In this document: positions 9,853-17,721 of the stretch, piece after piece | Layout of the letters: each line of letters opens with the position of its first letter | Position numbering within the stretch: position 1 is the first letter of the stretch | From: an uncultured Victivallis sp. | GTDB lineage: Bacteria > Verrucomicrobiota > Lentisphaeria > Victivallales > Victivallaceae | Assembly (NCBI GenBank): GCA_944389935.1 | Contig: CALXOE010000026.1 | Location: forward strand, 1-46,342 | Reading direction: 5' to 3' | DNA: 46,342 nucleotides | Made by a program: the position numbers and the translations under genes | The notes under the pieces: generated by a model | What the model was told of the DNA's origin: nothing | The model's input: the letters and a program-made list of their open reading frames with translations, nothing else | Databases searched by the model: none

Positions 9853-11271
9853 ATGAACGATCTTTACGAATTCGGAGTCGCCGGGTTGGCCGTCATGGGC
9901 GGCAACCTCGCGCGAAATCTGGCGAATCACGGATTCCGTGTCGCGGTCTGGAACCGTGGATGGGAGAAAACCGAAGCGCTGCTTGCACGCGCCCCGGAAG
10001 CAGGTTTCGGCGCTTTCCGGACGCCGCAGGAGTTTGTCGGCGCGCTTGCGCGGCCGCGCAAGATCATTCTGATGGTGCAGGCCGGGGCGGCGGTCGACGC
10101 GTGCATCGCCGGATTTCTGCCGTATCTCGAACCGGGCGACATCATCATGGATGGCGGCAACAGCCATTACCCGGATACGGTCCGGCGCTGCCGTGAGCTT
10201 TCCGAGCGGGGGATCCGGTTCCTCGGCGTCGGCATCTCCGGCGGGGAGGAGGGGGCGTTGAACGGTCCCTCGATCATGCCCGGCGGAGATGAGAGCGCCT
10301 GGCCGGAAGTCGCCCCGTATCTTCAGACCATCGCCGCACAGGTCGACGGAGTCCCGTGCTGCGACTGGATCGGGCCGGAGGGGGCCGGGCATTACGTGAA
10401 AATGGTTCACAACGGCATCGAATATGCCGATATGGAGCTCATCGCGGAGGCCTATGCGTTTCTGCGTGACGGCCTGAAGCTCGACAACCGTGAGATCGGC
10501 AGCATCTTCGAGCGGTGGAACGGAGGCGTTCTCGCCGGATATTTGATGGAGATCACTGCGAAAATTTTCCGGAAAGCCGATCCGGAGGGGGAGGGGCTGC
10601 TGCTGGACCGGATTCTCGACGCGCCCGGCCAGAAAGGCACCGGCCGCTGGACCGGAGTGGCGGCGCTCGAAACCGCCACCCCGGCTCCGACGATCGCCGA
10701 TGCGGTGTTTCAACGGTTTCTGAACGCCGATGTGGAGCTCAGGCGGCGCGGCGTTGATCTGCTGCCCGGGGAGGGGGTCGCCCTGCCGCGGAAAGAGGAA
10801 TCGGCGGCGGCCGTCGCGGATCTGGAAAGTGCGCTCTACGCGGCGAAGATCTGTGCCTATGCGCAGGGATTCGCGCTTCTGAAAGCGGCGGAGAGAGAGT
10901 TCCGCTGGCCGCTGAATTACGGGTCGATCGCGCTGCTGTGGCGTGGCGGGTGCATCATCCGGGCTCGTTTTCTGAACGACATCAACGCGGCTTATCAGCG
11001 CGATCCGGAGCTGGAGAATCTGCTTTTCGACGAGTTTTTCCGTGGGGAACTTGCCGCGAATCTGCCGGGATTCCGGCGGTGTACGGCGGCGGGAGCGCTC
11101 GCAGGGGTGGCGATGCCGGCGATTGCCGGAGCGCTCGCGTATTTCGACAGCTGCCGGGCGCGGCGGTCGGCGGGCAATCTGATTCAGGCGCAGCGGGACT
11201 TTTTCGGGGCGCACCGGTTTGAGCGGGTGGACCGCCCGCGCGGGGAGACGTTCCATGCGGATTGGATGTGA
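9853..11271 (+). CDS. gnd: 6-phosphogluconate dehydrogenase (decarboxylating)
   Basis: 472 residues, the normal size of the long-form enzyme. It converts 6-phosphogluconate to ribulose 5-phosphate with NADP+ reduction in the cytoplasmic pentose phosphate pathway. Seen: Rossmann motif GLAVMGGNLARNLANHG at the N terminus, then MDGGNSHYPDT, the substrate segment SGGEEGALNGPSIMPGG, and the catalytic K/N region GHYVKMVHNGIEYADM. KGTGRW and the C-terminal tail NLIQAQRDFFGAHRFE, which closes over the partner subunit, are also present. The start has AGGAAGAGGAGG just upstream. The lipoprotein gene follows 24 bp later on the same strand, probably in the same transcript; no zwf or pgl is nearby. Confidence 0.96.
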   Translation: MNDLYEFGVAGLAVMGGNLARNLANHGFRVAVWNRGWEKTEALLARAPEAGFGAFRTPQEFVGALARPRKIILMVQAGAAVDACIAGFLPYLEPGDIIMDGGNSHYPDTVRRCRELSERGIRFLGVGISGGEEGALNGPSIMPGGDESAWPEVAPYLQTIAAQVDGVPCCDWIGPEGAGHYVKMVHNGIEYADMELIAEAYAFLRDGLKLDNREIGSIFERWNGGVLAGYLMEITAKIFRKADPEGEGLLLDRILDAPGQKGTGRWTGVAALETATPAPTIADAVFQRFLNADVELRRRGVDLLPGEGVALPRKEESAAAVADLESALYAAKICAYAQGFALLKAAEREFRWPLNYGSIALLWRGGCIIRARFLNDINAAYQRDPELENLLFDEFFRGELAANLPGFRRCTAAGALAGVAMPAIAGALAYFDSCRARRSAGNLIQAQRDFFGAHRFERVDRPRGETFHADWM

Positions 11272-11295
11272 CAACAGCGAATATATGGGGGTTTT

Positions 11296-12078
11296 ATGAG
11301 GAGAGACAGTTCATTCTGGTTGGCGCGCTTCGGGATGGCGCTGTTCGCGGTGGTGTTTGCCGCGGGATTGGTCGGGTGCAGTTCGCTGCCGGATGAAGAG
11401 CTTTATCCGGTCGATATTTCGCTTGAGACCATTGAGACGAATATGCAGAAAGCCCTTGATCCGGACGGGCGGTACGCGAAGGCGAAGAGTTATTTTCAGC
11501 GCCAGACCTCGGTGACGGAGAACTGGCTTGAGGAGAATGTCGGAGAGAGTATCACGGATGTCTGGTTCCTCGCGCCCGACAAGCTCAAGATGGTGACCCG
11601 GGTTGACAACCGCCCGCAGAGCGGCGTTTTCATCGACGGAGAACGGGGATGGCTGTACAACTATGTGGATGAGCGGGAAAGTGAACTCAGCGAAGAGCGG
11701 ATGAAGCTGGTCAAGACTCTGATTCTCATTGCAAATCCCGGCAGCAGTCTTTCGAAGGTGTTCGATCATATTTCGATTTCCGGATGCGTCATGGAGGAGG
11801 AGGACTACTACCGGCTCAGCTGCCGCGTGAACGATGCCGACGAGAGTGCTCCTGCGCTGAACATCTACATCGACAAGGATGACTTTCTCATCAAGGTTTA
11901 CCGGATCGGGGACTCCATGTCGAAGATCGTCCGCTACGGCATGCATGAAGGCGTGCGGATTCCCGTGGAGATCCAGACGGTGAAGGGGGGCGACACGACA
12001 CGCGTCCATGTCGTCGACTACCAGCTCGATGTGCCGATTTCGGAATCGGAATTCAAACCGCCGTACATCTACCGCTGA
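11296..12078 (+). CDS. LolA-like outer-membrane lipoprotein
   Basis: 260 residues. A lipoprotein signal peptide is clear: basic start, hydrophobic core FGMALFAVVFAAG and lipobox LVGC with the lipidated Cys at 28. The +2 residue is Ser, which favours the outer membrane. The mature part is beta-rich and reads like the LolA/LolB or LppX sandwich that holds acyl chains (VWFLAPDKLKMVTRVDNRPQ, GVFIDGERGWLYNY, IYIDKDDFLIKVYRI, VHVVDYQLDVPISESEFKPP). This resemblance is by pattern only. It ends at a pair of plus-strand terminators. Confidence 0.8.
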   Translation: MRRDSSFWLARFGMALFAVVFAAGLVGCSSLPDEELYPVDISLETIETNMQKALDPDGRYAKAKSYFQRQTSVTENWLEENVGESITDVWFLAPDKLKMVTRVDNRPQSGVFIDGERGWLYNYVDERESELSEERMKLVKTLILIANPGSSLSKVFDHISISGCVMEEEDYYRLSCRVNDADESAPALNIYIDKDDFLIKVYRIGDSMSKIVRYGMHEGVRIPVEIQTVKGGDTTRVHVVDYQLDVPISESEFKPPYIYR

Positions 12079-12105
12079 AGACGGCCGGTTGTGAGATAAA
12101 ACGCT

Positions 12106-12152
12106 GACCCGGAAGAGGGATTCCCCCCGCTTCCGGGTCTCTGGTTTTTTTT
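12106..12152 (+). terminator. rho-independent terminator after the lipoprotein gene
   Basis: Stem ACCCGGAAG (12107-12115) / CTTCCGGGT (12130-12138), then CTCTGG and a run of eight T on the plus strand. Confidence 0.85.
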
Positions 12153-12176
12153 AACTGATCTCCCGGCGTGGCGCGC

Positions 12177-12206
12177 ACCACCGGCAGAGCCGGTGGTTTT
12201 CTTTTT
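12177..12206 (+). terminator. second hairpin terminator
   Basis: The perfect stem ACCACCGGC (12177-12185) / GCCGGTGGT (12189-12197) with loop AGA is followed by TTTTCTTTTTC. T-rich sequence lies only on the plus-strand side, so it backs up the terminator at 12106 rather than serving the minus-strand glycosyltransferase. Confidence 0.7.
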
Positions 12207-13444
12207 CAGTTGTTCTGTTCTTCGATGCTCTCGCGGTAGAATTCCGCGAGGCGGCCGCTGATGGCGTCGTAGCTGTACCGGGTTGAGGCTTCGCGTCGGG
12301 CGTTGGTTGTGAGTTTGTCGCGCAGGCCGTAACGGGAAAGCGTCCGGTAGGCGTTCAGCAGACTGCTGAGGTTGTCCGGCTCGAAGAGCAGGCCGTTTTC
12401 GCCGTCCCGGACGAGCTGCCTGAGTCCGCCGACGGCGGAGGCCAGCACCGGCAGACCCGCGCTCCACGCTTCGAGCACGACGATGCCGAATGTCTCGTCT
12501 TTCGACGGCATGATGAAGAGATCCGCATCCTGATAGGCGGCAACCAGCCGTTCGTCATCCGCCCCGAGTCCGGGAACGATCGTGACCCGGTCGGCAACCT
12601 GCAGCTCCTGCGCCAGTTCCGTGAGTTCGCGCAGATAGTATCGGGTGCTTGGCGGACCGATGATGAGCGCATGTACGTTCTCGCCCTCTTCCGTGAGAGT
12701 CGAGATGAAGCGCACGAGCAGTTTTTGATTCTTCTGCTCGTCGATGCGCGAAACGCACAGCAGCAGCGTCCGGTAGGGCGGAATGTTGAACGCCTTGCGC
12801 GCGTCGGTCTTGACGGGAGTGGAAAATCGCTCAAAATCAACGCCGTCGGCCAGGCGCAGAATCCGTTTGTTCGGCCACCGTTCCCGCAGGAAATCCGCCT
12901 CTTTTTCACCGACGCAGACGATGCCGGAGGCGTCGGAGATGACGTGCCGGCGCCAGCCGAAAGCCAGTTCAATGAACTTCCCGTAGGAGAACGTATGACG
13001 CAGCGGCCGTTCCATTTCGGCGCGCTCCTGTTTCGGCATCTGCAGGTAGCCGCGATGGAAACTCACGATGTAGGGAATGTTCCGTTTTCGTGCCGCGGCG
13101 CGAACGAGCCCGGCGATGCGTCCGGTGCTGTGGACATGCAGCAGCTCGTAATCCGCTGATTTGAGGTAGCTGTAAAGTTGCAGACTGACCGGGTTGCCGA
13201 GCCGGTGGTCGAGCTGAAGATGCTCTTCTCTGTTCAGCGGCCAGTAGGGGTAGAAATAGGGGAAACGGCGGATCGTCACGCCGTTGCGTTCCTCGAATTC
13301 GGTCGGGGCGAGCGCCGTCGTGCTGAGAATTTCCGACTCCACATTGTGCCTGCGCATTCCGAGCACGCTGTTCCAGATGGTGTTTTCGGTTCCTCCCCAC
13401 TCTTCAAAAGAGAACCGTCGGATGATCTGAGCGGTTTTCAGCAT
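12206..13444 (-). CDS. GT4-type (GT-B) glycosyltransferase
   Basis: 412 residues, cytoplasmic. The N-terminal acceptor domain opens with the Gly-rich EEWGGTENTIWNSV, as in GT4 enzymes. The C-terminal nucleotide-sugar domain begins near residue 190 (RTLLLCVSRIDEQKNQ) and carries GLGADDERLVAAYQDADL, followed by the E-x7-E motif DETFGIVVLEAWSAGLPVLA and GENGLLFEPDN. Such enzymes add sugars in LPS, capsule or exopolysaccharide synthesis; the specific linkage cannot be read from sequence. The ATG at 13444 overlaps the end of the upstream GT2 gene by 7 bp, so the pair is probably translated together. The frame is open upstream to 14047 only as a shadow of the GT2 gene. Confidence 0.9.
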   Translation of the reverse strand: MLKTAQIIRRFSFEEWGGTENTIWNSVLGMRRHNVESEILSTTALAPTEFEERNGVTIRRFPYFYPYWPLNREEHLQLDHRLGNPVSLQLYSYLKSADYELLHVHSTGRIAGLVRAAARKRNIPYIVSFHRGYLQMPKQERAEMERPLRHTFSYGKFIELAFGWRRHVISDASGIVCVGEKEADFLRERWPNKRILRLADGVDFERFSTPVKTDARKAFNIPPYRTLLLCVSRIDEQKNQKLLVRFISTLTEEGENVHALIIGPPSTRYYLRELTELAQELQVADRVTIVPGLGADDERLVAAYQDADLFIMPSKDETFGIVVLEAWSAGLPVLASAVGGLRQLVRDGENGLLFEPDNLSSLLNAYRTLSRYGLRDKLTTNARREASTRYSYDAISGRLAEFYRESIEEQNN

Positions 13445-14271
13445 GTGATGTTTCCTTTTGCTTGAGCGGCACGGTTGCCGCGAAAATATGCGTAATATTC
13501 GATCAGCCGCCACAGGAGGATTTCCGGCAGGGCTCCGAGATTGTGCCAGGCTCCGGCCAGGCGCAGATCCGCGCGGGTTTCCGCGAGACACCGGTGCAGA
13601 AACGTGCGCCCGCTGAAGCTCTCCCCCACGGCCCGGGCCCGGGATGCTCCGAGCAGTCGACTGTATTCCCGGAGGTTGGACCAGTCGACCGGAGGAGAGT
13701 ATTCGAGCCGGGCATCCGGAACCGGGACGATCCTGCCGCCGGCGGCGCGCAGTCGTTTTTCCCATTCGAGCGAAAATGCCAGCGGCAGGTTCGTGCTGAA
13801 CGGTTGCTGCTCCGCCCAGTTGCGACGGATCGCCGCTCCGGCCAGAGAAAAGGGTGGAGTTTCCGCGGCGAATTTCCGGGCAATGCTGCTCCTGAGGGCG
13901 AACGGAGCATCGCTGCGCGCCTCCTGTCGGGCGAACGAGGCCGCAATTCCGGGGTTTTCCTCGAGCGGTCTTATGAGATTGCCCAGATACTCCGCGTCGA
14001 GCGGACAGGCGTCGGCATGGTTGATGACGATGATTTCCCCCCGGCATTCCGGAATCGCATGATTCAGGAGTTCCCCGGGGAAATGCCGTCCCGGCGGCAT
14101 CCGGAGCTGTTTCACTTCCGGATAGTAATCGAGAATGGCCCGGGTCCGGTCGGTCGAATTGTCGTCACAGGAGACGACTTCGATGTCATGCCGGTTCTGC
14201 GCGAAGAACGCAGCCAGTGTTCGGCCGATCCGCTCTTCGTTGTTTCGCGAGGGAATAACGATGCTGACCAT
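13438..14271 (-). CDS. GT2-type (GT-A) glycosyltransferase
   Basis: 277 residues. The N terminus SIVIPSRNNEERIGRTLAAF and CDDNSTDRTRAIL give the UDP-sugar binding fold of GT2. The DxD-equivalent is INHADACPL (residues ~95-103). The C-terminal half is less conserved and has no clear membrane helix. It probably transfers a sugar in surface polysaccharide or O-antigen assembly together with the overlapping GT4 gene. I place the start at ATG 14271, with GGAAAAG 7 bp upstream; a TTG two codons earlier is an alternative. A strong promoter lies 36-64 bp upstream. Confidence 0.87.
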   Translation of the reverse strand: MVSIVIPSRNNEERIGRTLAAFFAQNRHDIEVVSCDDNSTDRTRAILDYYPEVKQLRMPPGRHFPGELLNHAIPECRGEIIVINHADACPLDAEYLGNLIRPLEENPGIAASFARQEARSDAPFALRSSIARKFAAETPPFSLAGAAIRRNWAEQQPFSTNLPLAFSLEWEKRLRAAGGRIVPVPDARLEYSPPVDWSNLREYSRLLGASRARAVGESFSGRTFLHRCLAETRADLRLAGAWHNLGALPEILLWRLIEYYAYFRGNRAAQAKGNITC

Positions 14272-14306
14272 GTGCAAACTTTTCCGGAACTTCAGTAATC
14301 CGACTC

Positions 14307-14335
14307 AATATACCACGAAACCGGTGTTTTTTCAA
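14307..14335 (-). promoter_or_regulatory. promoter of the glycosyltransferase pair
   Basis: On the minus strand TTGAAA, 17 bp, TATATT, about 30 bp before the start region of the GT2 gene. Confidence 0.7.
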
Positions 14336-14409
14336 TCTGTTCTTCCGGCGGAATCCGATGGAACTTGCGGGTTTTCGGCCGGAGAGGGGAGCGATGGGCG
14401 GTTTTTTTC

Positions 14410-14436
14410 TGAAAAAAGCGGAAAAGCTCTTTCCGC
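14410..14436 (-). terminator. terminator-like hairpin on the minus strand
   Basis: GCGGAAA (14418-14424) / TTTCCGC (14430-14436) with a 5-nt loop. Read on the minus strand it is followed by CTTTTTTC. It would stop minus-strand transcripts arriving from the AraC gene at 15238 and insulate the glycosyltransferase promoter. Confidence 0.5.
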
Positions 14437-14440
14437 AGGG

Positions 14441-14469
14441 TTGATAATCGCCGGACCGTGCGCTAAGTT
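14441..14469 (+). promoter_or_regulatory. probable promoter for the 80-residue protein
   Basis: TTGATA, 17 bp, TAAGTT, 90 bp before the ATG at 14560. The -10 is weak (3 of 6 consensus bases). Confidence 0.4.
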
Positions 14470-14559
14470 ACCTCTTCATGACGGAATGTCTCCTCATGAC
14501 GGAGCCGCACGGGGCGGGGCCGCAGGGAGTACAGCGAACGTTGAAAGGAAAGATGGAAC

Positions 14560-14802
14560 ATGAATTGCAGAAAAGAGATCTTCGTCGATGGAATCGGCCA
14601 GATTCACTTCACCGGCGGCATGGTGCGGTTTGACTTTGTCTCCGTTCAGCCGAAAGAGGGCAGCGACAAGGTCGAGACGCAGGTCGTCCAGCGGATCATC
14701 ATGCCGCCGCAGGGATTCCTCAACATGTTCGGCTCGATGCAGCAGCTGATCGACAAGCTGGTCGAGGCGGGTGTGGTCCAGAAGAACGGGAACGCGAAGT
14801 AA
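14560..14802 (+). CDS. small conserved-looking protein, function unknown
   Basis: 80 residues, soluble, no signal peptide. The N-terminal half looks like a beta-sheet (KEIFVDGIGQIHFTGGMVRF, FDFVSVQP) and the C-terminal half like a helix (FLNMFGSMQQLIDKLVEAGV) after RIIMPPQGF. The composition is that of a real small protein, and AAAGGAAAG precedes the ATG by about 6 bp. I have seen similar short proteins near type I secretion genes in other bacteria, but nothing here confirms that role. A second small ORF starts 29 bp downstream. Confidence 0.75.
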   Translation: MNCRKEIFVDGIGQIHFTGGMVRFDFVSVQPKEGSDKVETQVVQRIIMPPQGFLNMFGSMQQLIDKLVEAGVVQKNGNAK

Positions 14803-14831
14803 TTCCTGCCTGACAGGAAAGGGAGTTCCCG

Positions 14832-15140
14832 ATGGTTTTTTCCGTGAATTTCGACTGGGTGAGGGACGGCGCTCTGGCTCCGGAGTTGTCGATCTCGCTG
14901 GCCGCGGTTGTTCACGGGCGGAGGGAGCCTTTCTGGAGTTTTCCGGGGGAGCTTGATTCCGGGCATTTTCTGCTGGTGTCGCACTTCCGGTCCGCAGGAA
15001 CGATCTCCGTATGGAGCGGGCGGCCCGCTGTGCTGCCGAAGCCGGAGAAAACGAGCCGAGTCCGCAGAAATGGTTCACGTATGACGCATTGTCCGATCCG
15101 GACGGTTCCGCGGGCATTCGCGTGCTGTTGGAGACTATGA
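14832..15140 (+). CDS. small protein, possibly frameshifted
   Basis: 102 codons. The ATG has a good Shine-Dalgarno (AAAGGGAG, 6-7 bp upstream) and follows the 80-residue gene by 29 bp. The first ~65 residues (VNFDWVRDGALAPELSISLA ... SGHFLLVSHFRSAGTISVWSG) look like genuine protein. The remainder turns into R/S/C-rich sequence typical of a wrong frame, while the -1 frame (15011-15220) becomes protein-like. No family recognised; treat the 3' end as uncertain. Confidence 0.4.
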   Translation: MVFSVNFDWVRDGALAPELSISLAAVVHGRREPFWSFPGELDSGHFLLVSHFRSAGTISVWSGRPAVLPKPEKTSRVRRNGSRMTHCPIRTVPRAFACCWRL

Positions 15141-15220
15141 GAAAGAACGTGGAAATCGAAGTCGATTGTTTGGGTGGATCGGATACGATTTCCGCGGTTT
15201 TTCGGGGGGGGACGGCCTGA
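15011..15220 (+). pseudogene. possible 3' fragment of the 14832 gene in the -1 frame
   Basis: 69 codons with protein-like composition (PQKWFTYDALSDPDGSAGIR, VLLETMRKNVEIEVDCL), overlapping the tail of the 14832 ORF. It has no obvious ribosome site of its own. It may be the true C terminus of that gene after a -1 shift between about 15005 and 15060, or simply a separate small ORF. Confidence 0.3.
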
Positions 15221-15237
15221 CGGTCGTTCCTCTTTTT

Positions 15238-16059
15238 TTATGTACGGAGACGGGATTTCCGCCATTCCGAGGGGGAGCTCCCCGTGCGTTTCCGGAAGAA
15301 ACGGCTGAACGTGTAGATCGTGTCGTAGCCGCAGGCTTTCGCGATTTTTCCGATCGGGTCGTCGGTCTCTTCCAGCAGTCTGCGGGCGGCGTTGATGCGC
15401 CGTTCGGCGAGATAGTCGCCGGGAGTGATCCCGAGTTCATCCCGGAACCGGCGTCGGAAGTGGCTGGTCGACAGTTTCGATTCCGCGGCGAGTTCCTTGA
15501 TCGAGAGCGGCAGTTCAAGCGACTGATTGATCCGGTTCAGCGCCAGGCGGATCGGCGTCGAGAGCGGAGGAATCTCCCGCCGGACCGGATGACGCGAGAG
15601 CTCCCGCAGCAGCAGCACGAGTTCAAAGATCGCCCGCAGCATGTCGCCGTCGAGATAAGCATCGACAAGACGTTCCGCCGCGGCCTGTGATTCCGGGCTC
15701 GTTTTCATGACCGTTTCTCCGGGCAGATAGCACGCCTCCTCGGGAGCTTCAAACGAGACGATGAGCCGGTCATACCGGTCGCGGCTTTCCGGTACGCTGC
15801 GCTGCAGATACGGTTTGACCAGCAGCGCCCGGTCGGCATCGAGTTCGATCTGGTTGCCGCTCACGATGTATTCGATCGGGCGCGCCGGGAGGATCAGCAT
15901 GTACCGGGTGCTGATAATCGTGCGCTCATGCGGATAATCATGCCAGTAAAGCAGAAGATTTTCCGGCAGCGGAGGAACTCCCTCCGGCGGTTCGAGTCCG
16001 CGGAAATAGCTCTCCGGTTCCGGCAGCCGCCACGCTTTTTCAATCAGGCTCTGTTGCAT
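15238..16059 (-). CDS. AraC-family transcriptional regulator
   Basis: 273 residues. The N-terminal ~150 residues resemble a cupin-type ligand sensor (HERTIISTRYMLILPARPIE, NQIELDADRALLVKPYLQ). The C-terminal ~100 residues form the two helix-turn-helix AraC domain: SIKELAAESKLSTSHFRRRF and then IGKIAKACGYDTIYTFSRFF, ending GSSPSEWRK. I use the ATG at 16059; an in-frame ATG at 16137 would add 26 residues (QNSNSHSDHIFNQ) that do not look conserved and would overlap the divergent promoter. It is divergent from the GH13 gene at 16175 and is the obvious candidate to control it in response to a sugar. Confidence 0.9.
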   Translation of the reverse strand: MQQSLIEKAWRLPEPESYFRGLEPPEGVPPLPENLLLYWHDYPHERTIISTRYMLILPARPIEYIVSGNQIELDADRALLVKPYLQRSVPESRDRYDRLIVSFEAPEEACYLPGETVMKTSPESQAAAERLVDAYLDGDMLRAIFELVLLLRELSRHPVRREIPPLSTPIRLALNRINQSLELPLSIKELAAESKLSTSHFRRRFRDELGITPGDYLAERRINAARRLLEETDDPIGKIAKACGYDTIYTFSRFFRKRTGSSPSEWRKSRLRT

Positions 16060-16099
16060 GGAATCATCACATTGGTTAAAAATATGATCACTATGGCTA

Positions 16100-16128
16100 T
16101 TGCTGTTTTGAGCAGAAAACGATATAAT
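16100..16128 (+). promoter_or_regulatory. promoter of the GH13 gene
   Basis: TTGCTG, 17 bp, TATAAT (perfect -10). Predicted start near 16135, giving a 40-nt leader that includes GGAAAGGAT before the ATG at 16175. It lies in the divergent AraC/GH13 region. Confidence 0.75.
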
Positions 16129-16174
16129 ATACAACATCCGGATGGAATAGCAAACACTGGAAAGGATAAATATC

Positions 16175-17503
16175 ATGTCGGATCAGACGGCGAAAAAAGC
16201 TCCGGGATTCCTGAAGAATTCGGTCATCTACCAGATTAACCTGCGGGCGTTTACGCCCGGCGGCACGCTGAAGTCTGCGGAGGCGATGCTGCCGCACATC
16301 GCTTCGCTCGGAATCGATCTGGTTTACCTCTGTCCGGTTTTTCTGGCCGACGACGATCCGCGCGAAGAGTTCTGGAGCGAACGGCAGCGGAAGTCCGGTT
16401 TCGGCAATCCGCAGAATATGTACCGCATGAAAGATTATTACTCCATTGATCCGGAATATGGCACGGATGACGATTTGAAGTCGTTCGTCCGCACTGCCCA
16501 CAACAACAATCTCCGCGTGCTGCTCGATCTGGTCTATTACCATTGCGGGCCGACTGCGGTTTTCATCGAGGAGCATCCCGATTTTGTCGTGCGGGACGAG
16601 AATGGCGCGGTCAAGAACGGCCTCTGGCATTTTCCGGAACTTAATTTCGCATCTCCTGCACTGCGGGAGTATCTGTGGCGGAATATGGAATATTTCGTCC
16701 GGGAGTTCGATGTCGACGGTTACCGCTGTGATGTCTCCAGTGAGGTTCCGCTCGACTTCTGGGAGGAGGGGCGTCGGAGAATCGACGCGCTCAAGCCCGG
16801 CATCGTCATGCTCGCTGAGAGTTTCGGAGGCTGTGAGCTCGAGCAGCGAGCGGCGTTCGATATGCAGTACTGTGGTATTCCGCATATCGCGTGTGCGGTT
16901 CTGGCCGGGGAGAAACCCGCCTCGGAGTTGCGTCGGGAACACGAATCGCAGGCCGCCGGCGGACTCACCGGTGCCCGTTTCATCCGCAGTACGGATAATC
17001 ACGACATTTCAAACGATGAGTATGAGTGCCGGACCGAAAAACTTCACAGTGCCGGAGTCGAGGCCGCGCTGGCGTTCTGTTTCCTGATCGACGGCATTCC
17101 GTTCCTCTACAACGGCCAGGAGATCGCCGACTCACGGCGTCACAGCATTTTCAGCAACCGGTTTCACGGGGGCGGGTACATCGGGATCGACTGGTCGAAT
17201 GCGGCGACTCCGCATGGAAAGCACCGTATGGCATTCATCCGCAGAATGATCGAGCTGCGCCGCCGCATTCCGGCTTTGGCGGAGGGGCGGACCGTCTGGC
17301 TCGACAACCCGCATCCGGAGTCGGTGCTCACGTTCCGGCGGGAGGGGGAGGGCGAGAGCATCGCCGTCGCCGTGAATTTCGGTCGTGAGGCTCATTCGCT
17401 TCCGCTGGACGGACGCTGGGTGATCGATTGCGGCGGCGGGGCGGCATGGTGCGACGGCAGAGCGGAACTGCCGCCGGATGGTTATCTCGTCCTGCGAGCC
17501 TGA
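16175..17503 (+). CDS. GH13 alpha-amylase family enzyme
   Basis: 442 residues, no signal peptide, so cytoplasmic. Conserved GH13 regions appear in order: DLVYYHCGP (region I), GYRCDVSSEVP (region II, nucleophile D186), MLAESFGG (region III, acid/base E215) and STDNHD (region IV, D277). All three catalytic acids are present. A short C-terminal beta domain follows (FRREGEGESIAVAVNFG). Length and fold suit oligo-1,6-glucosidase, maltodextrin glucosidase or sucrose-phosphorylase-like enzymes acting on imported oligosaccharides; the exact specificity is open. Divergent from an AraC regulator with its own promoter. Confidence 0.92.
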   Translation: MSDQTAKKAPGFLKNSVIYQINLRAFTPGGTLKSAEAMLPHIASLGIDLVYLCPVFLADDDPREEFWSERQRKSGFGNPQNMYRMKDYYSIDPEYGTDDDLKSFVRTAHNNNLRVLLDLVYYHCGPTAVFIEEHPDFVVRDENGAVKNGLWHFPELNFASPALREYLWRNMEYFVREFDVDGYRCDVSSEVPLDFWEEGRRRIDALKPGIVMLAESFGGCELEQRAAFDMQYCGIPHIACAVLAGEKPASELRREHESQAAGGLTGARFIRSTDNHDISNDEYECRTEKLHSAGVEAALAFCFLIDGIPFLYNGQEIADSRRHSIFSNRFHGGGYIGIDWSNAATPHGKHRMAFIRRMIELRRRIPALAEGRTVWLDNPHPESVLTFRREGEGESIAVAVNFGREAHSLPLDGRWVIDCGGGAAWCDGRAELPPDGYLVLRA

Positions 17504-17590
17504 CGCTGTTTTCCGTGGTGGTTTCCCGCAAAAAAACTCCGGAAATCGGATGAAAGAATAAAATTCCTGAGGAATATTCGGATTCCGGGG

Positions 17591-17619
17591 TTGAAATTTC
17601 ATACTTGAGAGTGTATAAA
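17591..17619 (+). promoter_or_regulatory. promoter of the parvulin gene
   Basis: TTGAAA, 17 bp, TATAAA. Predicted start about 17626, leader about 95 nt. Immediately upstream lies a 13-bp perfect inverted repeat ATTCC-TGA-GGAAT (17563-17575). Confidence 0.7.
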
Positions 17620-17721
17620 TGTTAAAATAGCCGATGCACTCTGCATCGGGGCAGTATGAAGAAGAGTTTGCGGGAAACCAGTCGGAAAAGGTTTCCCCGT
17701 TCAACAAGGAGAAACAATACA

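Noticed and set aside
14494..15117. 207-codon minus-strand ORF across the small-protein region
   Set aside because: It contains a mirror of the well-formed 80-residue plus-strand gene and has a low-complexity P/R/S-rich N terminus.
14912..15265. 117-codon minus-strand ORF
   Set aside because: It overlaps the end of the AraC gene and lacks a start signal; composition is shadow-like.
16060..16176. 39-codon N-terminal extension of the AraC protein at 15238-16059
   Set aside because: It would overlap the GH13 promoter and add non-conserved-looking sequence; the ATG at 16059 fits family length better.
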